Counted from the stretch's first letter, positions 1-9,152 are shown. The stretch is 64,000 nt of DNA from Streptomyces sp. R21 (GCF_041051975.1 NZ_CP163435.1:5737001-5801000), one strand, 5' to 3'. Notes: generated from the letters alone by a model not told the origin. Translations and numbers: made by a program.

Positions 1-122
1 GCGATGCGGCTATTCACTCGACTGGATGGCATATTCCATAGGGACTTACGCTTTGGCGCACCGAAGGTGTATCGTGCGGCTCTTTCGTCCCGAGGGGCTC
101 CTGGGGCGGAGTTCCGGGAGTC

Positions 123-980
123 TCAGCGGGCGTACTCCTTCGCGATGTCCGCGATGAACTGACGTGATTGATCCACATTCAGGGCCTGCGCCCTGAGGTG
201 TTCGTACATCACGCTGTATTTCTGGACATCGGCCGCTTTCTCCAGATAGAGATCGCTGGTGACGCCCTCGATGTAGACCACGCTGGAATCCGCCGCGTCG
301 GGGAACTCCAGGATCGCGTACTGGCCGTTGAGCCCGGGGTGCGCCCCCACCTCGTACGGCAGCACCTGCACGGTGATGTGCGGGAGCTGGGACATCTCGG
401 CGAGGTGCTCCAGCTGTTCGCGCATCACGAGGCGGCTGCCGACGACCCGGTGCAGGGATGCCTCGTCCAGTACGGCCCACAGCCGCAGCGGGGATTCCTC
501 GGCGGAGACACGTTCCTGCCGGCGCAGCCGGACCTGGACGCGCTTCTCGATGTCGGCCGTCGACGTCTCGGGCAGCGCGCCCTGGATGAGCGCCTCGGCG
601 TACGGGCGGGTCTGGAGCAGACCGGGGATGATCTGCGGCTCGTACGCCCGCAGGGACGCCGCGTCGGTCTCCAGGCCGATGTAGACGCTGTACGGGATGT
701 CGCCGAAGGAGTGCCACCAGCCCTGCTGGCGGGAGTCCTTGGCCATCTGCATGAGCGAGTCGACGATCCGTACGTCCTCGACTTCATAGACCCCGCACAG
801 ATCGCGGACGTCGCGCTGGCTGATGCTGCGCCGTCCGTTCTCCAGGCGGCTGATCTTCGACTGCGAGACGAGGAGCCGCTCGGCGACCTCTTCGGCCGTC
901 ATGCCCTTGAGCTCGCGGAGCCTGCGCAGTTCCTGGCCCAGCCGACGGCGCCGGACGGTGGGATTTACATTGGACGCCAC
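123..980 (-). CDS. XRE-family regulator with DUF5753 domain
   Basis: A 285-residue DNA-binding protein. An N-terminal Cro/C1-type helix-turn-helix spans about residues 8-65 (RELKGMTAEEVAERLLVSQS, then KISRLENG). The rest is a DUF5753 domain with the hallmark EPQIIPGLLQT near its start and HPGLNGQYAILEF further on. This architecture is one of the commonest regulator types in Streptomyces and often works with a small DUF397 protein, but none is visible in the 122 bases downstream. I chose the GTG at 980 because GGAGG lies about 9 bases upstream; a longer frame reaching back to 1154 has no ribosome site. The target is unknown; autoregulation through the palindrome at 1008-1019 is an inference. 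Confidence 0.9.
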   Translation of the reverse strand: MASNVNPTVRRRRLGQELRRLRELKGMTAEEVAERLLVSQSKISRLENGRRSISQRDVRDLCGVYEVEDVRIVDSLMQMAKDSRQQGWWHSFGDIPYSVYIGLETDAASLRAYEPQIIPGLLQTRPYAEALIQGALPETSTADIEKRVQVRLRRQERVSAEESPLRLWAVLDEASLHRVVGSRLVMREQLEHLAEMSQLPHITVQVLPYEVGAHPGLNGQYAILEFPDAADSSVVYIEGVTSDLYLEKAADVQKYSVMYEHLRAQALNVDQSRQFIADIAKEYAR

Positions 981-1007
981 GGGACGTGCACCTCCGGCTG
1001 CGTGCCT

Positions 1008-1019
1008 GTACATGTGTAC
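1008..1019. promoter_or_regulatory. TGTAC-containing palindrome upstream of the XRE gene
   Basis: GTACA-TG-TGTAC is a short perfect inverted repeat about 30 bases upstream of the GTG of the XRE/DUF5753 gene. The same TGTAC core forms the inner part of the larger inverted repeat in front of the second XRE/DUF5753 gene at 13857-13885, which suggests but does not prove an operator for this regulator family. Confidence 0.35.
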
Positions 1020-1426
1020 GTGCAACTTTGCGTATCTGCTGTTGAGCAGACTGCCACCAAGGTGCTTTCTACCGCTGGAAAACAGCGGATATGCGCTGGA
1101 CAGGCGCCAGTTCGGGGATCTGGCCGGTATTTGCGCCCGCGCGGGTGCGCACACGAGTGCGCGGCGGGGCGTCTGTGTGGTGCCGGCGCGGTGTCCGTGG
1201 GGCGCCTGTGGGCGTCCGTAGATGCGGCCGCGCGGGGCAGCGGGGCCGTGTCGTCGTCCGGACGTACGGCTGTTGCTGCCCCGCGCGAGCCAGCGGCTCC
1301 CGAACCGGGTCTTGGGGACTGCGGTGCGGCGCTGATGACGTAACTGGCGGTGCTGGCGGTGCTGGCGGTGCTGTTACTGCGGGTGTTGCGGGTCCTGCCG
1401 GCAGCGGCTGCCGTGGTGACTGCGGC
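1020..1426. other. Intergenic stretch with a short tandem repeat
   Basis: No convincing gene lies here on either strand. The only structure I see is three tandem copies of CTGGCGGTG at 1344-1370. The stretch joins the 5' side of the XRE gene to the 3' end of the GPP34 gene. Confidence 0.5.
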
Positions 1427-2182
1427 TCAGTGAGCCACGGCGCGTGCCATGGATCCGCGGTGCGGTTGCATCGGAACACCCCGGGCCGGTTCCGGTGCGG
1501 ACCTGACGCCGGCGGTGGCCGGGCGGCCTGCCGGTGCCGGGTTGCGGCGTGGCTGAGCGGCCACACCGTTCTGGACGTCCATGACCGCGTGGGCCACCAG
1601 ACCGCCCATGGGGTCATGCCTGATCAGGTCCCGCAGCCGGGATCGGGACGAGCGTCCCTCGTTCCCCGGATACAGGTGCTTGCCGAGTCCGACCGCGTGG
1701 GCCAGTGCGGCGAGCGCAGCGGTCCGCGGGTCCGGCGGGACGCCGGTGCGGATCGCGTTGTCCAGCCGGGCTCTGATCTCCCGGCTGATCTCCGTGTCCG
1801 TCGCTTGGTAGCGAGTCGTCGGCAGCACCCCGCACATCTGGCCGGCCACGGCATGCACCATGCCGCATCTCTCCAGATGAGAGAGGTAGGTCTGGCGCAG
1901 CCCCAGCCGGGGTCCGCCAATCCAGTTCACTGCGCGTACGGGTGCTCCGCGTCGGCGAAGCAGTTCCAACGCACAGTCCAGTGTTGGATCTCCAGTCGGC
2001 CGTGGTGCCACCACGGCGATACGATCCCCGTCTGGGGCTATCCGTCCGGCCAGCGCCAGCTCCACTAGCTGTGCTCCGGCCAGACCGAGGTCGAGCGACT
2101 GCGGCTGTGCGGTGGTACCCGTGGTCGGGTCCAACGCCAGCAGCAGAAGCTCCTCCGGAAGTGTTCTGCGGCTCCTGCCCAT
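1427..2182 (-). CDS. GPP34 (GOLPH3-like) family protein
   Basis: A 251-residue member of the GPP34 family, related to eukaryotic Golgi phosphoprotein 3. The N-terminal LPEELLLLALDPTTG and the following LGLAGAQLVELALAGRI are the family signature; they form the start of an all-helical fold that in GOLPH3 binds phosphoinositides. Streptomycetes carry many copies of unknown function. The last 40 residues are Pro/Arg-rich and probably disordered. ATG at 2182 has GGGGAGG six bases upstream. It is monocistronic and divergent from the carboxypeptidase gene. Family assignment is secure; function is not known. Confidence 0.85.
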   Translation of the reverse strand: MGRSRRTLPEELLLLALDPTTGTTAQPQSLDLGLAGAQLVELALAGRIAPDGDRIAVVAPRPTGDPTLDCALELLRRRGAPVRAVNWIGGPRLGLRQTYLSHLERCGMVHAVAGQMCGVLPTTRYQATDTEISREIRARLDNAIRTGVPPDPRTAALAALAHAVGLGKHLYPGNEGRSSRSRLRDLIRHDPMGGLVAHAVMDVQNGVAAQPRRNPAPAGRPATAGVRSAPEPARGVPMQPHRGSMARAVAH

Positions 2183-2421
2183 CCATGCCTCCCCGCGTGG
2201 ATGAATGACAGGGTGACCCCTCTCACATCGGTCTGTCGAGGGTGCGTGACCGGAATGTAGTGGAACCGGTAGGTATGTCGTTCTCGTCTACCGCAGGGGT
2301 TAAGCCCGCACACAGGACACTGGTACATGGTTCGGACAGCGCGTCCGGGCGGCGTAACACGGGTTTTTACGGGTTCATGGTTCGGTTGGGCGCCGGTGGC
2401 CGGCGCATGGAGGAGGCATCG

Positions 2422-5328
2422 GTGGCGGGCGAGTCCCCCGACAGGTCGAAGCAGCACGAGTCGTCGACATCGTCGGCAGAACCGACGTCGGGAACCCCGG
2501 TCCCGGTTCCGGGCCCGACCCGGCCCACCGCGTCCGCATCGGCCTCGGCCCCGGTCGACCCCCGCTTGGCGGTGGCCCGCGACATGGCTCCGGTCTCCCG
2601 GGTGGACCGGGTCGAACGCGTGGAGGTGGACCGGGCGACGGCCGTCTTCTCGACACGCGCGGTTGCTGCAGCGCAGGGGAAGGGTTCGGGTCCGGATTCC
2701 GGCTCGGACGAGGGTGAGGGCTCGGGTTCGGGTTCGGGTTCGGGTTCGGAGGGTTCGCCGGAGGCCGAGGCGGGCGGCAAGAGCGCCGAGGGCGACGCCC
2801 GGCTGCGGGCCGCCGTGGCCGCGTGGGTGGCGGTGGCGGACTCGGAGGAGCCTGAGAAGGCCGACTCCGAGACCGGTTCCGGGGACGACGGCGACGACGC
2901 GGAGGCCGCTGACGAGGCGGTGAACGCCGACGCCGACGCCGACGTGACGGACGTACAGGCCGCTGACGAGGTCACGCCCGACGCCGAGCCGGCCGATGCG
3001 CCGAAGGCTGTCGCGGAGGAGCCCGCCGCCGCTGACACCGAGCCGGACGCGCCCGACTCCGACGAGGCTTCGGACGAGGGCCCCGAGGACGCCGCGAGCC
3101 CAGAGGACGCCGCTCCCAAGCCCGCTGCTGACGCCGAGGCGACCGACGAGCCGAAGGCCGAAGCGGCCGACGCCGGGGACGACAAGACCCCTGAGGACGC
3201 CACTCCCCACCCTGCCGCCGACCGGCCGACGGCTGTCTTCCAGACCTTGAAGCCTCCGGTCGCGGACAAGCCGGACGCGGACGCGGCCGAGGAGCCGAAG
3301 GCCGCTGCGGTGGCCTCCGCCGACGCCGACGCCGAGGGCGACAAGGCCAAGCCCGCTGACCGGCCCGCGGCCAAGCCCGTCGCCGACCGGTCCACGGCCG
3401 TCTTCCAGGCCGTGAAGCCCCCGGTCGCGGACAAGCCCGTCGCTGACGCCGACCCGGCCGACAAGCCGAAGGCAGATGCGGACGCCGACGCGGCCGCCCC
3501 CGACGACGCCAAGCCCGTCGCCGACCGGCCCACCGCCGACCTCAAGGCCGACGAGCCCCCGGTCTCCGACGAGCCCGCCGACGCCGAACCCGACGCCAAG
3601 GACGCCAAGAGCGACAAGAGCGACAAGGCCCCCGAGGACGCCGCCCCCGCCGACAAGCCGAAGGCCGACGCGGACTCGGACGACGACGCCGACGACTCCG
3701 CCGCGCCCAAGCCCGCCGTCGACCAGCCCACCGCAGTCTTCAAGGCCATGCGGCCCCCGGCCGTGGACCAGCCCACCACCATGCTCAAGCTGGGCGACGT
3801 CAAACCCCCGGCCGACAAGGCCAAGTCGGCCGACAAGCCCAAGCCCACCCAGCCCCCCAAGCCCACCCCCGAACGCGATGCCGAGCGCACCAGCAAGTTC
3901 GTCGCGCTGAAGCCGCTCGACGAGCCCGCGCCGACGAAGCCGAAGGCGGCCTCCGAGGGCGGGACGCCGTCGGTGACGGCGACGACCGCGATGCCGCAGG
4001 TCGGTCCGGAGCGGACGACGCAGCAGCCGTTGCCGCCGAAGCCGCCGCTGGACCTGCTGGCCGAGCTGACGAACACGCCGCCGCCTCGGCAGACCCCGGT
4101 GCGGACGATCGTGCGCCGGGTCAAGATCTGGACCCCGCTGGTCATCCTGCTCGCCGTGATCTTTGCAGTCGCACAGGCTGTACGTCCGCTGCCGGCACCG
4201 AGCCTCGCGCTCACCGCCGACGAGACGTACACCTTCGAGGGCGGCAACCTCGGCCTGCCCTGGCCGGGTCAGGGCCAGTCCGCGATCGAGGTCGAGGGAG
4301 TCGGCAGCCTCGGTACCGACGGCAAGCAGACGCCCATGCCCATCGCGAGCGTCGCCAAGATCATGACGGCATACGTGATCCTCCAGGAGCACCCGCTCAA
4401 GGGGAACGAGAACGGCGAGCAGATCACCGTCGACCAGCAGGCCGAGGACGAGTCGAAGAACGAGGACGAGTCCACGGCGGCCATCACCAAGGGCCAGAAG
4501 TTCACCGAGCGGCAGGTGCTCCAGATGCTGATGATCCCGTCCGGGAACAACGCGGCGCGGCTGCTGGCCCGTTGGGACTCCGACAGCGACACCTTCGTCG
4601 GCAAGATGAACGCCGCTGCCAAGAAGCTCGGCATGACCAAGACGACTTACACGGATCCGAGCGGTCTTGACAAGACGACCGTGAGCACGGCGACCGACCA
4701 GCTCAAGCTGGCGAAGAGCGCCATGCAGGACAAGGTGTTCCGCGGCATCGTCGGGATGGCCAGCGCCCAGATCCCCGGCCTCGACAAGCCCATCTACACC
4801 ACCAACGACCTGCTGACGACCCAGGTCGGCGTGATCGGCCTCAAGACCGGTTCGTCGACTCCGGCGGGCGGCAACCTCGTGTGGGCGGCCACCAAGACCG
4901 TGGACGGCGAGGAGCAGACGATCTACGGCGCGGTGCTGAACCAGAACGCCGGTACGGGCCGGGTCTGGGACAGCCTCAAACTGTCCCTCACCAACAGCCA
5001 GAAGCTGATCAACAAGATCCAGCAGAGCCTGACCTCCGCCACGGTGGTGAAGAAGGGCGACGTCGTCGGGTACGTGGACGACGGGCTCGGCGGCAGGACT
5101 CCGGTCGTCGCCACCAAGAACATGAAGGCGGTCGGCTGGCCCGGCCTGAAGACCAGCATCTCGATCGGCGCAGGTGAAGAGACGGTTCCGCACTCGGCCA
5201 AGGCCGGCACGGTCGTCGGCGAGCTGACGGTCGGCGACGGTTCGAACCACGCCGTCAAGATCCCCGTCGCCCTCAAGTCGGACCTCACCGAGCCGGGCTA
5301 CGGAGCGAAGCTCACCCGCGTGAGCTGA
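2422..5328 (+). CDS. D-alanyl-D-alanine carboxypeptidase with long charged cytoplasmic arm
   Basis: A penicillin-binding-type DD-peptidase of 968 residues. Serine-peptidase S11 motifs are all present: SVAK (nucleophile Ser about 643), SGN (about 707) and KTG (about 808). A single membrane segment at about 568-590 places the catalytic domain outside the cell; it trims D-Ala from peptidoglycan stem peptides. The first 560 residues are far longer than usual for the family and form an Ala/Asp/Pro/Lys-rich arm, predicted cytoplasmic. It includes a Gly-Ser run (tandem TCGGGT near 2720) and at least six related motifs of the form D-R/Q-x-T-A-V-F. GTG at 2422 was chosen for GGAGGAGG five bases upstream; the ATG at 2407 overlaps that site and has none of its own. 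Confidence 0.9.
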   Translation: MAGESPDRSKQHESSTSSAEPTSGTPVPVPGPTRPTASASASAPVDPRLAVARDMAPVSRVDRVERVEVDRATAVFSTRAVAAAQGKGSGPDSGSDEGEGSGSGSGSGSEGSPEAEAGGKSAEGDARLRAAVAAWVAVADSEEPEKADSETGSGDDGDDAEAADEAVNADADADVTDVQAADEVTPDAEPADAPKAVAEEPAAADTEPDAPDSDEASDEGPEDAASPEDAAPKPAADAEATDEPKAEAADAGDDKTPEDATPHPAADRPTAVFQTLKPPVADKPDADAAEEPKAAAVASADADAEGDKAKPADRPAAKPVADRSTAVFQAVKPPVADKPVADADPADKPKADADADAAAPDDAKPVADRPTADLKADEPPVSDEPADAEPDAKDAKSDKSDKAPEDAAPADKPKADADSDDDADDSAAPKPAVDQPTAVFKAMRPPAVDQPTTMLKLGDVKPPADKAKSADKPKPTQPPKPTPERDAERTSKFVALKPLDEPAPTKPKAASEGGTPSVTATTAMPQVGPERTTQQPLPPKPPLDLLAELTNTPPPRQTPVRTIVRRVKIWTPLVILLAVIFAVAQAVRPLPAPSLALTADETYTFEGGNLGLPWPGQGQSAIEVEGVGSLGTDGKQTPMPIASVAKIMTAYVILQEHPLKGNENGEQITVDQQAEDESKNEDESTAAITKGQKFTERQVLQMLMIPSGNNAARLLARWDSDSDTFVGKMNAAAKKLGMTKTTYTDPSGLDKTTVSTATDQLKLAKSAMQDKVFRGIVGMASAQIPGLDKPIYTTNDLLTTQVGVIGLKTGSSTPAGGNLVWAATKTVDGEEQTIYGAVLNQNAGTGRVWDSLKLSLTNSQKLINKIQQSLTSATVVKKGDVVGYVDDGLGGRTPVVATKNMKAVGWPGLKTSISIGAGEETVPHSAKAGTVVGELTVGDGSNHAVKIPVALKSDLTEPGYGAKLTRVS

Positions 5329-5361
5329 CCGGGTAACCCGACGCGGTCCGGATCGTGTATC

Positions 5362-5397
5362 CGGTACGTCGGAGGGGGCGCCCCCTCCGACGTACCG
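5362..5397. terminator. Perfect palindromic hairpin after the carboxypeptidase gene
   Basis: An 18-base arm starting CGGTACGTCGGAG is followed directly by its perfect reverse complement, 34 bases after the stop codon. It would end the carboxypeptidase transcript. Confidence 0.75.
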
Positions 5398-5419
5398 ACC
5401 GCACCCGACGGATGTACCA

Positions 5420-5460
5420 ACGGACGTACGAGACGCACTCGACGGACGTACCAGACGCAC
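5420..5460. repeat. Two direct repeats of 19 bases
   Basis: ACGGACGTACGAGACGCAC at 5420-5438 and ACGGACGTACCAGACGCAC at 5442-5460 differ at one base. They lie in the 336-base gap between the carboxypeptidase and the membrane-protein gene, which otherwise holds only the terminator and a presumed promoter. Confidence 0.6.
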
Positions 5461-5664
5461 CCGCTGTACCGCACATATGCAGGAATCGTCGCGAACACGC
5501 CCCGAACGCGTCGCGGGCGGGCCGTAAACGCCGCTCAGTCCGTCAGGAGCCACCCACCCGGGCGCTCCCCGGCAGGGCGCGTGCTAGCGTCGCGAGATCG
5601 GGGCAGGTCGCGGGCCGCGGGTCCCGGCCGAGAACGAAAAACGGGACACGGGGAGTGCCTTGCA

Positions 5665-7587
5665 GTGGCTACAGCGGAGCCGAGACACGCCGACGACGCC
5701 GATCCGGGCCCAGGGCCCGGCTCGCGAATACCGCTGCGCGCCCGCACCCCGGAGGCACCCGCAGCACCGGTAGCCCCCACCGAGCCCAAGGCGTCGGTCA
5801 AGGATGCCAAGGCTGACAAGGGCGCCGACAAGGACGCCGACAAGGACGCGGAGGCTGCCAAGAACGCCCCCGGCAACCCCCTCCTGAACTTCGCCGCCCG
5901 GCACCCCGTTCTCCTCGCCACCGCCCTGTCCGGCGTACTGCACCTCGTCTGGTTCTTCACGTTCGCCAACAGTGGCGGGGACCTCGCGGCGCAGGACGCG
6001 TGGGCGGAGTTCGTGGGGCGGCATCCGGACTCGGCTTACAACCTGGCCTGGTACGGCGGCATGCACCCGGTGTCGTACAGCGTGGTGTCGCCGTATCTGA
6101 TGTCGGTTCTCGGCGTCCGTACGACGATGATGATCGCCGGGACCATCTCGGCGGGCCTGCTGACGATGATCCTGATCCGCAGCCGGTCCGTGCGGAGCCT
6201 GCGGTGGCCTGTTGCGGCAGGGCTCTTCGCGCTGCTGTGCAACGCCGTCTCGGGGCGGGTGACGTACGGCCTGGGCATGGCCTTCGCGCTGGGCGCGGCG
6301 GCCACCGTCTTCTGCTGGCCGTACCGCTGGCGCTACAAACGCTGGGCGAAGGCCCTGTGTGCGGCGCCGCTCGCCGCGCTCGCGACCGCCGCGTCGCCCG
6401 TCGCCGGGCTGTTCGTGGGCCTGGTCGCGGTCGCGCTCTTCCTGCAGAAGCGGCGCCCTGGTGCGTACGCCCTCGGAATCGCGCCGACCGTCGTGGTGGC
6501 CGTCAGCGCCTGGATGTTCCCCTTCACCGGCACCCAGCCGATGATCTTCGGCTCGACGGTGCTGCCCGCCCTGTACGCCGGTCTGGTCTTCGCGCTCGTG
6601 CCCAAGGAGTGGAAGACGGTACGGATCACGGCGGCCGTCTACTTCTGCGCCGTCATGGGCGTCTGGCTGGTCAGCTCCCAGATCGGCTCCAACATCTCGC
6701 GCCTCGCGATGCTCTTCGCGGGGGTCGTGCTGCTGGCGGCGCTGCCGTTCACGGTGCCGCGCTCGCGCAAGTGGTACACGATCGTCCTCGCCTTCGTCGG
6801 GTTCGTCGGGTGGATCGGCTTCAAGTCGGTCGACGACATCATCCATACGACTCCGGAGGCGTCCTGGGCGCGGGAGCTCGCTCCGCTGGTCAACCAGTTG
6901 CAGGTGGTGGGCGCCGAGAAGGGCCGTGTGGAGGTCGTCCCCGCGCGCTCGCACCGTGAGGCCTCCGCCCTCGCCCCGTACGTGAACCTCGCCCGCGGCT
7001 GGCTCCGCCAGGCCGACATGGAGCGCAACCCCCTCTTCTACGACGACACCCTCAACTCCGCGAACTACCACGAGTGGCTTCAGCGCTGGGCCGTCCACTA
7101 CGTCGTACTCCCGAAGGGGGAGCCCGACGGGGACGGCGGCGAGCGCGAGCGGGCGCTCGTGCAGCGGGGCATGCCGTACCTGAAGCAGGTCTGGGGCGAC
7201 GCGAACTGGCAGCTGTTCGAGGTGACCGATCCGACGCAGATGGCGTCGCCGCACGCCAGCGTCGACAGTGCCGAGCAGGGGGAGCTGACCATCGAGGTCG
7301 GCAAGCCCGGGCGCATCCTCATCCGGGTCCCGTACTCGCCGTGGCTCAGTCTCGTCGACGCCAAGGGCAAGAGCCTGAAGCCGCCGCAGGAGACGCAGGC
7401 GTCGAAGGACCGGGAGGACGGCACGCCGAAGACGTTCGACAACGTCAACGGGTGTCTGATGGAGGACCAGGAGAACGCGTCGGGCGACAAGTGGACGGTC
7501 CTGCTGGCCCCTGCCAAGGGCACGTATCGCCTGGCGGCGCCGTATCAACTGCCCCGGGGGACCCCGTGCCCGGAGGAGCTGAGGTGA
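5665..7587 (+). CDS. Polytopic membrane protein, possibly GT-C-like
   Basis: A 640-residue integral membrane protein. After about 70 hydrophilic Ala/Lys/Asp-rich residues come roughly ten hydrophobic helices (about 75-390). A large soluble C-terminal part of about 240 residues includes YDDTLNSANYHEWLQRWAVH and YVVLPKGEPD. Polytopic N-terminus plus soluble C-terminal domain is the layout of lipid-linked-sugar GT-C transferases, but I see no decisive catalytic motif, so substrate and activity are unassigned. GTG at 5665 has GGGGAG nine bases upstream. It follows the carboxypeptidase gene on the same strand but is separated from it by a strong hairpin, so it is probably transcribed on its own. 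Confidence 0.75.
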   Translation: MATAEPRHADDADPGPGPGSRIPLRARTPEAPAAPVAPTEPKASVKDAKADKGADKDADKDAEAAKNAPGNPLLNFAARHPVLLATALSGVLHLVWFFTFANSGGDLAAQDAWAEFVGRHPDSAYNLAWYGGMHPVSYSVVSPYLMSVLGVRTTMMIAGTISAGLLTMILIRSRSVRSLRWPVAAGLFALLCNAVSGRVTYGLGMAFALGAAATVFCWPYRWRYKRWAKALCAAPLAALATAASPVAGLFVGLVAVALFLQKRRPGAYALGIAPTVVVAVSAWMFPFTGTQPMIFGSTVLPALYAGLVFALVPKEWKTVRITAAVYFCAVMGVWLVSSQIGSNISRLAMLFAGVVLLAALPFTVPRSRKWYTIVLAFVGFVGWIGFKSVDDIIHTTPEASWARELAPLVNQLQVVGAEKGRVEVVPARSHREASALAPYVNLARGWLRQADMERNPLFYDDTLNSANYHEWLQRWAVHYVVLPKGEPDGDGGERERALVQRGMPYLKQVWGDANWQLFEVTDPTQMASPHASVDSAEQGELTIEVGKPGRILIRVPYSPWLSLVDAKGKSLKPPQETQASKDREDGTPKTFDNVNGCLMEDQENASGDKWTVLLAPAKGTYRLAAPYQLPRGTPCPEELR

Positions 7588-7693
7588 CCTGGGGGCTCCG
7601 CCCCCAGACCCCCGCTTCGGCCTGAACGGCCTCGTCCTCAAACTCCCCCACTCTCGGCTTCGCTCGAGCGGGGGGACCCCCACGACGGGCTGA
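7588..7693. repeat. Streptomyces-type dispersed intergenic repeat
   Basis: The stretch starts with the hairpin CTGGGGG-CTCCG-CCCCCAG (7589-7607) and continues with a C-rich segment and TCTCGGCTTCGCTCGAGCGG. I recognise this as a repeat common between streptomycete genes, where it probably serves as a terminator. It separates two convergent genes and supplies the last codons of the MerR gene. Confidence 0.6.
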
Positions 7694-8567
7694 AACCCCC
7701 CACCGGAAACGCCACGTCGCACACCGCGTCCTCCGGCCCCGCCGAGTCCCAGTCGGCGAAGTACACCTCCCGGCAAGGGCCCACGGCGTCGAGCCCCCGC
7801 TCGGACATCCACACCTCCACCGCCTCGAACGCGGCGAGGATCTGCGGATGGGCGACCTGGGCCTTGGTGATGCGGGTGTACGCGAGCCGGCAGGCGGGCT
7901 CGACGCGGACGCCGGCCTCCCAGGGGCGGCCGTGCGACGCCGCCCAGGCCCGCGCCAGCGCCTCGTCGGCGACGGGCACACACGACTCCACGGGCCCGTC
8001 GCTCTCGGTCGACACCTCGGCGTGGTAGACGACGAAGGGCGCATCCGTGACACCGCCGCACTGCGCCGCGCCCGCCTCCAGCCGCCCCAGCGAGGCGGGA
8101 ATCCACACGGGCAGCTCATCCACCAGCGTGTGCCGCGACTCGGTGAGCACGACCCGCTCGGGCACGTCCACCGTCTCGATCACGAACTTTCCGTACATCT
8201 CGCAGCTCCTCCCGGACAGCCGTCCACGGAGGTACTCGGCCAGCGTCCGCTGCGAGGCGAACCGCGCCTCGGCCCCCGCCCAGTAGTCGGCGAGCCGGTC
8301 GGACGCCGTCGCCCCGTCCAGCTCGACCAGCTCGGCGATGCGCGCGAGCGGCATGTCGAGCTGTCGCAGGAGCGCGACGACACGGGCGCGTTCGGCCTGG
8401 TCGGCGCGGTAGTAGCGGTAGCCGGTGGCCTCGTCGACGTGTGCGGGGGCGAGCAGTCCGAGACGGTCGTACAGCCGTAGCGCCTTCGGCGAGAGCCGTG
8501 CGCGGGCGGCGAACGCGCCGATCGTGAGCAGGTCCTTGTGCTGGTCCACGAGGTCATCCTCCGTCAC
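7638..8567 (-). CDS. MerR-family regulator with effector-binding domain
   Basis: A 309-residue activator-type regulator. The winged helix is at about residues 9-75 (LLTIGAFAARARLSPKALRL, then YDRLGLL, a classic MerR opening), followed by a dimer helix and a C-terminal GyrI-like ligand-binding region from about 130. There is no metal-binding Cys pair, so it more likely senses a small organic ligand. GTG at 8567 is preferred over an upstream ATG at 8624 because GGAAGG precedes it; that site lies in the loop of a perfect hairpin. The last 20 or so residues are encoded by a dispersed intergenic repeat, so the original stop was probably further in. Confidence 0.85.
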   Translation of the reverse strand: MTEDDLVDQHKDLLTIGAFAARARLSPKALRLYDRLGLLAPAHVDEATGYRYYRADQAERARVVALLRQLDMPLARIAELVELDGATASDRLADYWAGAEARFASQRTLAEYLRGRLSGRSCEMYGKFVIETVDVPERVVLTESRHTLVDELPVWIPASLGRLEAGAAQCGGVTDAPFVVYHAEVSTESDGPVESCVPVADEALARAWAASHGRPWEAGVRVEPACRLAYTRITKAQVAHPQILAAFEAVEVWMSERGLDAVGPCREVYFADWDSAGPEDAVCDVAFPVGGFSPSWGSPRSSEAESGGV

Positions 8568-8585
8568 CGGGCGCCTTCCGCCCGG
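8567..8585 (-). promoter_or_regulatory. Hairpin presenting the MerR ribosome site in its loop
   Basis: On the minus strand CCGGGCG-GAAGG-CGCCCGG forms a perfect seven-pair stem whose loop is the Shine-Dalgarno sequence. The final G of the stem is the first base of the GTG start. This could limit or tune translation. Confidence 0.4.
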
Positions 8586-8644
8586 TGAGGAGGACGGTGC
8601 TCCCTGCCCCAGGGGCAAGGTCAATCAGCAGAAGTCGGCAGCAG

Positions 8645-9142
8645 TCAGCCGATGGCCTTCTCCACCGCCGTCACGATCTCCGCCGACTCCGGCTCGGTCT
8701 GCGGCGAGAAGCGGGCGACGACCTCGCCGTCCGTGCCGATGAGGAACTTCTCGAAGTTCCAGCGGATGTCGCCGGTGTGGCCCTCGGCGTCGGCGAAGCC
8801 GACCAGGCGCTCGTACAGGGCGTGCCGGCCGTCGCCGTTCACCTCGACCTTCTCGGTGAGGGGAAACGTCACGCCGTACGTCGCCGAGCAGAACTCCGCG
8901 ATCTCCTCGGAGGTGCCGGGCTCCTGGCCGAGGAACTGGTTGCAGGGCACCCCGAGCACGGTGAAGCCCTGGGCGGCGTACCGCTCCTGGAGCCGCTCCA
9001 GGCCCGCGTACTGCGGGGTCAGCCCGCACTTGGAGGCCACGTTCACGAGGAGGACGGCCTTGCCCCGGTACTGGCCGAGGTCGGCGGAGCCGCCCTGAAG
9101 GGAGTTGATCTCGACGTCCAGCACAGAATTGTCAGTAGTCAT
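8645..9142 (-). CDS. Glutathione peroxidase family (thiol peroxidase)
   Basis: A 165-residue GPx-family peroxidase that reduces hydroperoxides. The family tetrad is visible: NVASKCGLTPQY with peroxidatic Cys39, the GVPCNQFLGQEPG block with Gln, and RWNFEKFL with Trp and Asn. It is the cysteine (not selenocysteine) form. In bacteria such enzymes normally use thioredoxin; actinomycetes lack glutathione, so the name is historical. The start is 10 bases after the stop of the Lrp/AsnC gene on the same strand, so the two are likely co-transcribed. No clear ribosome site precedes the ATG, consistent with coupling to the upstream gene. Confidence 0.92.
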   Translation of the reverse strand: MTTDNSVLDVEINSLQGGSADLGQYRGKAVLLVNVASKCGLTPQYAGLERLQERYAAQGFTVLGVPCNQFLGQEPGTSEEIAEFCSATYGVTFPLTEKVEVNGDGRHALYERLVGFADAEGHTGDIRWNFEKFLIGTDGEVVARFSPQTEPESAEIVTAVEKAIG

Positions 9143-9152
9143 GACATGGAGC

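Noticed and set aside
2716..2750. Tandem TCGGGT repeat as a regulatory or phase-variable repeat
   Set aside because: It encodes an in-frame Gly-Ser linker in the carboxypeptidase arm, and the unit is six bases, so length change would not shift the frame.
2065..5553. A very long open frame on the minus strand opposite the carboxypeptidase gene
   Set aside because: It is the antisense shadow of a GC-rich repeat-coding region; its Gly/Leu/Val/Arg-rich product has no domains, while the plus strand has all S11 peptidase motifs.
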